From the NCBI RefSeq assembly GCF_900090265.1, contig NZ_LT607752.1, positions 3,224,001-3,288,000 on the forward strand: a stretch of 64,000 bases of DNA, read 5' to 3'. Source of the stretch: Micromonospora rifamycinica. Its GTDB lineage: Bacteria > Actinomycetota > Actinomycetes > Mycobacteriales > Micromonosporaceae. The notes under the pieces were generated by a model. The model saw nothing but the letters and a program-made list of their open reading frames with translations, ran no database searches and was not told where the DNA came from. The position numbers and the translations under genes were made by a program. Shown here piece by piece: positions 58,203 to 64,000 of the stretch. Numbering within the stretch: the stretch's first letter is position 1; the number at the start of each line of letters is the position of its first letter.

Positions 58203-59225
58203 TCAGCCTCCGGCCCGCCCGGCCACCTCACCCGACTCGCTCGGCGACGGTACGGCGGCGGCCGGCGCGGCGGCCGTCGGCGCGGCCGTGCCGGTGCCCG
58301 CCCGCTCGGCGGCCACGCTGTAGATGTCCGGCTCCAGGTAGATCACCCGGGCGATCGGCACCGCGGCCCGGATCCGCGCCTCGACGGTGTTGATCCCCCG
58401 GGCCAGCTCCTCGGCGCTCTCGCACGCCGGGACGCCGATCTTCGCGGCCACCATCAGCTCCTCCGGGCCGAGGTACAGCGTCTTCATGTGGATGATCCGC
58501 TCGACCTCCGGGCCACCGGTGATCGCCCGCTCGATGGTCGCCAGGTCACCCGGATCGGCGCCCTCGCCGAGCAGGAGACTCTTCGTCTCGATCGCCAGCA
58601 CGATCGCGATGATCACCAGCAGTACGCCGATCATCGCGGTGCCGGCGGCGTCCCACATGCCGTTGCCGGTGATCAACGTCAGCCCCACGCCGAACAGCGC
58701 GAGCACCAGACCGACCAGCGCGCCGAAGTCCTCCAGCAGCACCACCGGCAGCTCCGGCGCCTTGGCCCGACGGATGAAGTTCACCCAGGACTGGCTGCCC
58801 CGGGTGTGGTTCGACTCCTTGATCGCGGTCCGGAAGGAGAAGCCCTCCATCACGATGGCGGCCAACAGCACCGCCACCGGCACCCACTGCCACGCGGTGA
58901 TCGGGTGCGGGTCGGCCGCCTTGTGCCACGCTTCGTAGAGCGCGAAGAGGCCACCGAGGCTGAACAGCACGATCGACACGATGAACGCGTAGATGTAGCG
59001 CTCCCGGCCGTACCCGAAGGGGTGTTGCGGGGTGGCCGCCCGCTTGGCCCGCTTGCCGCCGAGCAGCAGCAGCGCCTGGTTGCCCGAGTCGGCCACCGAG
59101 TGGATCGACTCCGCCAGCATCGATGACGAACTGGTCAGCAGGAACGCGATGAACTTGGTGATCGCGATGCCGACGTTCGCCAGCAGGGCGGCGATGATCG
59201 CCTTGGTCCCGCCGTTCGCGCTCAC
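58203..59225 (-). CDS. Cation diffusion facilitator (CDF) transporter
   Basis: The 340-residue protein has about six membrane helices. The first helices carry the metal-site ESIHSVADSGNQALLLLGGKRAK with the HxxxD pattern of the family, and a YGRERYIYAFI element follows. A C-terminal cytoplasmic domain (about 210-310) with ERIIHMKTLYLGPEELMV is present. CDF proteins export divalent metals such as zinc, manganese or iron. It sits three bases upstream of manA and 46 bases after the SIS isomerase gene, apparently in the mannose-phosphate operon. Confidence 0.9.
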   Translation of the reverse strand: MSANGGTKAIIAALLANVGIAITKFIAFLLTSSSSMLAESIHSVADSGNQALLLLGGKRAKRAATPQHPFGYGRERYIYAFIVSIVLFSLGGLFALYEAWHKAADPHPITAWQWVPVAVLLAAIVMEGFSFRTAIKESNHTRGSQSWVNFIRRAKAPELPVVLLEDFGALVGLVLALFGVGLTLITGNGMWDAAGTAMIGVLLVIIAIVLAIETKSLLLGEGADPGDLATIERAITGGPEVERIIHMKTLYLGPEELMVAAKIGVPACESAEELARGINTVEARIRAAVPIARVIYLEPDIYSVAAERAGTGTAAPTAAAPAAAVPSPSESGEVAGRAGG

Positions 59226-59271
59226 GCCGTCGCCCCGATCCTGGGCATGACGGCAGCGTCCCTGCGTCCGT

Positions 59272-60465
59272 TCACTGGTTCGACAGCTCCTTCATCTCGG
59301 TGACGGCCGGAACGGCCATCGGATCCAGCCCATGGGCCAGGGCCAGGTAGATCGACGCGAAGTCGGGCACCGCGACCAGGGAGGCGAGCCGTTCCAACGC
59401 GGAACCGCCCTCGGCGGTGACCACGTCACAGCGCACCCCGCGCCGCTCGGCGAGGGTCTGCACCGCGTCGGCGCGGCGCTCCTCGACGGCGAGCGGCTCG
59501 TCGGTGTCGTCCTCGGCGTTGAGGCCACCGTCGCGCAGCAGCACCAGCCGCAGCCGGGTCGGGTCGGGCTCGACCTCGTCCGGGTCGGCGAAGATGTCCC
59601 GGGTCGACTCCACCAGGCCGCCGAAGACGCCGTCGAGCAGGCCGACCCGGCCCCGACCGGCCTCACCCAGCGCCCCGGTGACCACCGGATAGCGGGCGTT
59701 GGCCGACAGCGTGTCGCCGAACCGGCGGGCCGCCACGGTCGCCAGCGGGGAAGAACCCCAGACGATCGGGATCGACCCGGCCAGCCCGAGCGCCAGCGAC
59801 TTCGCCGGGTTGACGAAGGACTCGGCGGTCGACCGGCACCGGTCGGCGTCGGCGTCCAGCCGGGCCGCCGTCTCCGCCAGATCCGCCTCGTTGACCTTCA
59901 CCAGGCCGAGCGTACGGGCGGCGAGCAGCACCGGCACGGTGAGCGCCCAGAGACTGGCACGGGCCGGGGCGCGGCGGGGCACCGGGATGAACGGCGCGCG
60001 GGCCCGCTCGGCGACCGACTGCAACTGCGAGTCGGGTGCGCCGACCGCGACCAGCCGGGCCCCGCGGCGGTGCGCGGCCTCGGCGGCGCCCAACGCCTCC
60101 GGGCTACGGCCGGACGCGCTGACCGCGATCACCACGTCGGCCGCGCCGACCCAGCCCGGCACCCCGGCGCTGCGGTGCGGGATCACCGGCACCGGGCAGC
60201 GCGGCCCGGCGACCGTGGCCAGCACGTCCCCGGTACGCCCGGCGGTGCCGATGCCGGCGATGACGACCGCCCGGGGGCGACCCTCGTCCTCCAGCAGCGC
60301 CAGGTTGGCCTCGGCGGCCAACGCGGCGGACTCCCGCACCTGCGCCCCGGCCGAGGCGGTGAAGCGCAGCATGCCGCCCGGGTCGTGGGCGGCGACCGCG
60401 TCCGGGTCGTCCAGGATCGACTCGTCGGCCACCCGCCGGCCGCTGACGCCGGCCGTTCCGTCCAT
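59272..60465 (-). CDS. SIS-domain phosphoglucose/phosphomannose isomerase-like protein
   Basis: The 397-residue protein has two SIS domains: one around AVVIAGIGTAGRTGDVLATV with ISASGRSPEALGAAEAA, and one near PIVWGSSPLATVAARRFGDTLSANARYPVVTGALGE. It matches the bifunctional phosphoglucose/phosphomannose isomerase-like family (Rv3256c region in mycobacteria). It could supply fructose or mannose 6-phosphate for GDP-mannose synthesis. The ATG at 60465 touches the Trm112 stop (TGATG), so translation is coupled. It lies between the Trm112 gene and the CDF gene. Confidence 0.87.
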   Translation of the reverse strand: MDGTAGVSGRRVADESILDDPDAVAAHDPGGMLRFTASAGAQVRESAALAAEANLALLEDEGRPRAVVIAGIGTAGRTGDVLATVAGPRCPVPVIPHRSAGVPGWVGAADVVIAVSASGRSPEALGAAEAAHRRGARLVAVGAPDSQLQSVAERARAPFIPVPRRAPARASLWALTVPVLLAARTLGLVKVNEADLAETAARLDADADRCRSTAESFVNPAKSLALGLAGSIPIVWGSSPLATVAARRFGDTLSANARYPVVTGALGEAGRGRVGLLDGVFGGLVESTRDIFADPDEVEPDPTRLRLVLLRDGGLNAEDDTDEPLAVEERRADAVQTLAERRGVRCDVVTAEGGSALERLASLVAVPDFASIYLALAHGLDPMAVPAVTEMKELSNQ

Positions 60466-60650
60466 CACCGCTGCGCCTCCGGCCCGCCACGAGCCTCGTC
60501 CAGCAGCAGCACCGGAACGTCGTCGCGCACCTCGAAGGTGCGACCGCACTCGGTGCAGGTGAGGGTCTGGGCCTGAGCGTCGTAGTCCAGCGGTGCGTGG
60601 TGTGTGTCCGGGCAGGCGAGGATCTCGAGCAACTGCGGGTCCAGGGCCAC
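60465..60650 (-). CDS. Trm112-family small zinc protein
   Basis: The 61-residue protein has a LLEILACPDTHHAPLDYDAQ start, then LTCTECGRTFEVRDDVPVLLL, which is the Trm112 (YcaR) zinc-binding fold with CP and CxxC elements. Trm112 proteins activate methyltransferases in eukaryotes and archaea; the bacterial role is less clear. It is coupled to the SIS isomerase gene and follows manB by 63 bases. Confidence 0.92.
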   Translation of the reverse strand: MALDPQLLEILACPDTHHAPLDYDAQAQTLTCTECGRTFEVRDDVPVLLLDEARGGPEAQR

Positions 60651-60713
60651 GGCGCGGCTCCTTCCACGTGTGTGGTCTGTGCCGGTCGGGGGTGCCGACC
60701 GGCGGAGGGGATC

Positions 60714-62096
60714 TTATCGGCGAACCCGCTCCAGCACCTCGTCGCGCAGCGAGGCCATCCGCTCCTCGGTCGGCCCCTCCACGTTGAGCCGCAACAGCGG
60801 TTCGGTGTTGGACGCGCGCAGGTTGAACCAGGCACCGTCGGGGAAGCGCAGGGTGAGGCCGTCCAGCTCGTCCGCCTCCGCCTGCGGGTACGCGGCACGC
60901 ACCTCGGCGACCCGGGCGGCCTGGTCGGTCACCGTGGAGTTGATCTCGCCGGAGGCGACGTACCGCTCGTAGACGCTGGCCAGCAGGGACAGCGGCTGGG
61001 ACTGCTCGCCCAGCGCGGCCAGGGTGTGCATGGCGGCGAGCATGCCGGTGTCGGCGAACCAGAAGTCCCGGAAGTAGTAGTGCGCGGAGTGCTCACCACC
61101 GAAGATCGCGTTGGTCCGGGCCATCTCGGCCTTGATGAAGGAGTGGCCCACCCGGGCCACCACCGGTTCACCGCCGTGCTCCCGAATGATCTCCGGCACC
61201 GCCCGGGAGGTGATCAGATTGTGGATCACCGTGGAACCCGGGTGTTTAGCCAGCTCACGGGCGGCGACCAGGGCGGTGATCGCGGACGGGGAGACCGGCT
61301 CGCCCCGCTCGTCGATCACGAAACAGCGGTCGGCGTCACCGTCGAAGGCCAGACCGAGGTCCGCGGAGTGCGCCACCACCGCCCGCTGGAGGTCGACCAG
61401 GTTCTTCGGGTCGAGCGGGTTGGCCTCGTGGTTGGGGAAGGTGCCGTCCAGCTCGAAGTAGAGCGGGACGATCTCCAGCGGCAACGCCGGCAGCGCCGCG
61501 TCGCCGAGCACACTCGGCACCGTGTAGCCGCCCATCCCGTTGCCCGCGTCCACCACCACCTTGAGCGGGCGGATGGCCGACAGGTCGACCAGCTTGCGCA
61601 GATGGGCCGCGTAGTCGGGAAGCAGGTTGCGCCGGTCGACCGGGGCCGGCGGACCGGCCGACGGCCGGGCCGCGCCGTCCAGCAGCGCCTGGGCCCGGAC
61701 CCGGATGTCGGCCAGCCCGCTGTCCTGGCCGATCGGGCGGGCCCCGGAGCGGCACATCTTGATGCCGTTGTACTGCGCCGGGTTGTGGCTGGCGGTGAAC
61801 ATCGCCCCGGGCAGGCCCAGCGCGCCCGAGGCGTAGTAGAGCATGTCGGTGGAGGCCAGCCCCAGCTCGATCACGGCCCGCCCCTCGGCCCGCACCCCGG
61901 CGGCGAAGGCGGCGGCCAGCCCCGGACCGGTGGCCCGCATGTCGTGCGCGATCAGCACGGCGTCGCCGGGTTCGCCGGACTCGTTGAGCACCTGGGTGAG
62001 GGCCGCCCCCAGCGCCTCGGCGGCCCGTTCGTCCCACTGGTCGGGCACCGTCCCACGGACGTCGTACGCCTTCACGATCTGGGACAGGTCAGACAC
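60714..62096 (-). CDS. manB: Phosphomannomutase/phosphoglucomutase
   Basis: The 460-residue enzyme has the four-domain alpha-D-phosphohexomutase fold. The phospho-Ser is in FTASHNPAQYNGIK (about 100), the metal-binding loop is FDGDADRCF, the sugar-binding loop is GGEHSAHYYFRDF and the phosphate-binding loop is RASNTEPLLRL. It converts mannose 6-phosphate to mannose 1-phosphate for GDP-mannose. I use the GTG at 62096, preceded by GAGGAG; an ATG at 62159 would add 21 residues. It heads the mannose-phosphate gene set on the minus strand. Confidence 0.93.
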   Translation of the reverse strand: MSDLSQIVKAYDVRGTVPDQWDERAAEALGAALTQVLNESGEPGDAVLIAHDMRATGPGLAAAFAAGVRAEGRAVIELGLASTDMLYYASGALGLPGAMFTASHNPAQYNGIKMCRSGARPIGQDSGLADIRVRAQALLDGAARPSAGPPAPVDRRNLLPDYAAHLRKLVDLSAIRPLKVVVDAGNGMGGYTVPSVLGDAALPALPLEIVPLYFELDGTFPNHEANPLDPKNLVDLQRAVVAHSADLGLAFDGDADRCFVIDERGEPVSPSAITALVAARELAKHPGSTVIHNLITSRAVPEIIREHGGEPVVARVGHSFIKAEMARTNAIFGGEHSAHYYFRDFWFADTGMLAAMHTLAALGEQSQPLSLLASVYERYVASGEINSTVTDQAARVAEVRAAYPQAEADELDGLTLRFPDGAWFNLRASNTEPLLRLNVEGPTEERMASLRDEVLERVRR

Positions 62097-62165
62097 CGGT
62101 TTCAGCTCCTCGACAGGGGTCGTCAACGACCCTGAGCGTATCGGAGCGGTGGCGTCCACCCCGTG

Positions 62166-63545
62166 CTAGCCGGGGAGCTGGGGCGCGATCGTTGTCGGGT
62201 CACCGCCGGTGGTGGGCGTCGGGTCGGGCCGCTCCGGGGCGGACCCCGGCCGCTCCGGGACCGGCACAGCCGCGGACGGTGGCCCCGGAACCGACGCAGC
62301 GGCCGCCGCTGGCACCGGGACCGACGCAGCGGCGGCCGGCGGAGCGGCCGCCGGCGGAGCGGCCGCCGGCGGAGCGGCCGCCGGCGGAGCGGCCGCCGGC
62401 GGGACGGAGACCGGGCGGTCCGGGGCCGGCGGGACGGACCCGGGGCCTTCCGGGGCGGCGGCGGGACGGGCACCGTACACCGCGCCGGCCGGGCGCTGGT
62501 GGGGCGTCACCGCCGGGTAGGTGCCGGGGGCACCGTACAGGCCGCCGGTACGGGTCGGCGCGGACGGCGGCGGCTGCCCGCCGTACACCTGACCAGCCGG
62601 CGAGGGGGGCGGCTGTCCCCCGTACACCTGACCGCCGGGCGACAGGGGCTGCTGTCCGCCGTACACCTGACCGGCCGGCGGCGGGGGCGGGACCGGCACC
62701 GCGCCCCCGGAGCGGTAGGTGGTCGGCACCGGGTTGCGCGGCTGCGGCACGGCCGGGAAGTCACCCGGGTCGGCGGCCCGGCCCGGGTCGGCACCGGCCC
62801 GGTCGGCGCGGGACCGGAAGATCAGTAGGGCGATGAGCCCGGCACCCAGGACCACCAGGGCGATACCGGCGAACATGATCATGGATCCTCCGGAGGTCTC
62901 TGCGGCGGCCCGGCCGGTGGACGGCGGGGCGGCGAGCACGGCCTGGGTGGCCCCCGGCTCCATCGTGGAGGCGGGGGTGGTCGCGACGGGGGTGGGCGTG
63001 GGCTTACTGGTCGGGGTCGAACTCGGGGTCGGGGTCGGGGTGCCGGCGGCCCGTCCGCCGACCCGGGACGTGTCGGCACCACGGCCGATCAGCCGGCCGG
63101 CTGCGGTCGTCACCTCACCGACCACGCCCAGCCGACCCGCCGGCGCTCCGGCGAGGAAAGCCACCCGGTAGCGGACGACGCTGCTCTTCCCCTTGCACAA
63201 CGTCGGATCCGCCGACGGGGTACGGGAACCCCGCACCACGCCACCGCCGCCGGAAACCGGCACGGCGGACCAGCCCCCGCCGACGTTCACCTCTACCCGG
63301 ACCTGTTCCGCGGTAATCCCGTCGAGGCTCAGCCCCAGCGCGGTGCGCAGCACCACACACCCGCCGGAACGCTTCCGCACCTCGATCGAGACGCCGCCCG
63401 GTGGGCCGCCGGCGGAGAAGCCGCCCGAAGCCCGCACCCGCACCCGGTCCGAGTCCGCGTACGCGGGAGGCGCACCGACCGCCACCAGGCCGCCGAGCAG
63501 CGCACCGACGGTCAGCAACCGCGCCGCCTGCCGACGCCCGGACAT
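62166..63545 (-). CDS. Exported single-pass membrane protein with repeat-rich cytoplasmic tail
   Basis: The 459-residue protein starts with a signal peptide (MSGRRQAARLLTVGALLGGLVAVGAPPAYA). A beta-rich extracellular domain (about 30-165) holds three or four Cys that may pair, followed by a Thr/Pro-rich stalk (PTPTPSSTPTSKPTPTP). One membrane helix (MIMFAGIALVVLGAGLIALLIF) separates this from a cytoplasmic tail of QVYGGQ repeats, PPAAA repeats and Pro-rich ends. No known domain is recognised. The ATG at 63545 has GAGG upstream; a GTG at 63557 is an alternative. Its stop is about 70 bases from the manB start. Confidence 0.78.
   Translation of the reverse strand: MSGRRQAARLLTVGALLGGLVAVGAPPAYADSDRVRVRASGGFSAGGPPGGVSIEVRKRSGGCVVLRTALGLSLDGITAEQVRVEVNVGGGWSAVPVSGGGGVVRGSRTPSADPTLCKGKSSVVRYRVAFLAGAPAGRLGVVGEVTTAAGRLIGRGADTSRVGGRAAGTPTPTPSSTPTSKPTPTPVATTPASTMEPGATQAVLAAPPSTGRAAAETSGGSMIMFAGIALVVLGAGLIALLIFRSRADRAGADPGRAADPGDFPAVPQPRNPVPTTYRSGGAVPVPPPPPAGQVYGGQQPLSPGGQVYGGQPPPSPAGQVYGGQPPPSAPTRTGGLYGAPGTYPAVTPHQRPAGAVYGARPAAAPEGPGSVPPAPDRPVSVPPAAAPPAAAPPAAAPPAAAPPAAAASVPVPAAAAASVPGPPSAAVPVPERPGSAPERPDPTPTTGGDPTTIAPQLPG
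62338..62403 (+). repeat. 15-bp tandem repeats encoding PPAAA units
   Basis: The 15-base unit GGAGCGGCCGCCGGC recurs about four to five times within the coding sequence, each giving PPAAA in the minus-strand protein. It is a site where copy number could change between strains. Confidence 0.85.
62575..62680 (+). repeat. 39-bp tandem repeats encoding QVYGGQ units
   Basis: Three units of about 39 bases, each with CCGTACACCTGACC (giving GQVYGG on the minus strand), lie in the same gene. They form part of the protein's cytoplasmic tail. Confidence 0.8.
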
Positions 63546-63642
63546 CGCCCACCTCACCCTCCCGCCCCGGCGGGGCCGCCGGTCAGGTTACTACCGGCCC
63601 AGCCGGACACCCGGCGACAGAGCACCCCGCATGTGGGCCGCG

Positions 63643-64000
63643 TTACCCGGTGCCGGCGGTGGCCGCGAGGGTGGCGCGACAGAGCCCGTCGGCGGTACGG
63701 GTGGTCTCCGGCAACCGGTAGCGCGGGGTCAGCGCGAGCACCCGGTCGACCGCGTTGTCCAGCCCCATCCGATGCCCGACACTGACGAACACCGGCCGCA
63801 CCCCGTCCCGGGTACGCAGCACCCGACCCACCACCTCGCCGGCGTCCACCAGCGGCGCGCTGTCGCCCCGGCGCGGGCCGGGGCCGGTCCACGTGCCGAC
63901 CAGCGGGGTCTTGCCCACCCCGATCGCCGGCAGCCCGGTCACCACGCCCAGGTGGCAGGCCAACCCGAACCGGCGCGGATGGGCCAGCCCGTGCCCGTCA
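63643..64000 (-). CDS. nfi: Endonuclease V, 5' end cut by the window
   Basis: About 119 C-terminal residues are visible, continuing off the right edge. They read [60 protein letters not shown] and [17 protein letters not shown], which match the endonuclease V family; the catalytic N-terminal Asp is outside the window. Endonuclease V nicks DNA near deaminated bases such as inosine. The stop at 63643 is about 98 bases from the start of the repeat-rich membrane protein gene. Confidence 0.9.
   Translation of the reverse strand, partial: DGHGLAHPRRFGLACHLGVVTGLPAIGVGKTPLVGTWTGPGPRRGDSAPLVDAGEVVGRVLRTRDGVRPVFVSVGHRMGLDNAVDRVLALTPRYRLPETTRTADGLCRATLAATAGTG

Overview
The window is high-GC actinobacterial DNA, most likely from Micromonospora or a close relative in the Micromonosporaceae. 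The evidence is the very strong GC bias at third codon positions, many GTG starts, and actinobacterial gene orders: mtrA-mtrB-lpqB beside comF, hpf and secA; ftsE-ftsX-smpB beside prfB; efeU-efeO-efeB; and manB-Trm112-SIS isomerase-manA. There is no rRNA operon, so the genus is inferred from gene content and order.

Left part (1 to about 16.8 kb): an accessory sugar or cyclitol cluster, cut by the left edge. Four plus-strand genes (2-oxoglutarate dioxygenase, GT9-type glycosyltransferase, methyltransferase, NodU/CmcH-type carbamoyltransferase) run into a minus-strand set of ten genes; the two stop codons are five bases apart. Read in transcription order, the minus set is: nucleotide-sugar dehydrogenase, epimerase, GT4 glycosyltransferase, KdsD-like SIS isomerase, a fused nucleotidyltransferase-kinase, a HAD phosphatase, a Gfo/Idh oxidoreductase, a sedoheptulose-7-phosphate-cyclase-like enzyme and two aldo-keto reductases. 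A LmbU-family regulator gene diverges from it. The set looks like it makes, activates, transfers and tailors (carbamoylates, methylates, hydroxylates) an unusual sugar or C7 carbasugar. The product is unknown, and this is the best candidate for an undescribed system here.

Middle part (16.9 to 38 kb): mostly core genes. These are tRNA-Ala(GGC), a YqgE protein, an MTA phosphorylase-like protein, a benzoylformate decarboxylase-like enzyme, a lipoprotein, tmRNA with smpB, ftsX and ftsE, prfB, a PadR-type regulator, P5C dehydrogenase, several hypotheticals, a small HTH protein, an Rv3235-like protein, secA, two tandem-domain GNAT acetyltransferases and a long hibernation factor. Four copies of an oriented 60-bp palindromic repeat lie between genes here.

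Right part (38 to 64 kb): comF and the lpqB-mtrB-mtrA envelope-sensing operon; a translationally coupled five-gene membrane/DUF4129/DUF4350/MoxR/DUF58 operon with SpoIIM-like and RDD membrane proteins beside it; the efeUOB iron-uptake operon with an IdeR-like box; ahcY; the mannose-phosphate genes manA, a CDF transporter, an SIS isomerase, a Trm112-like protein and manB; a repeat-rich exported membrane protein; and a truncated endonuclease V at the right edge.
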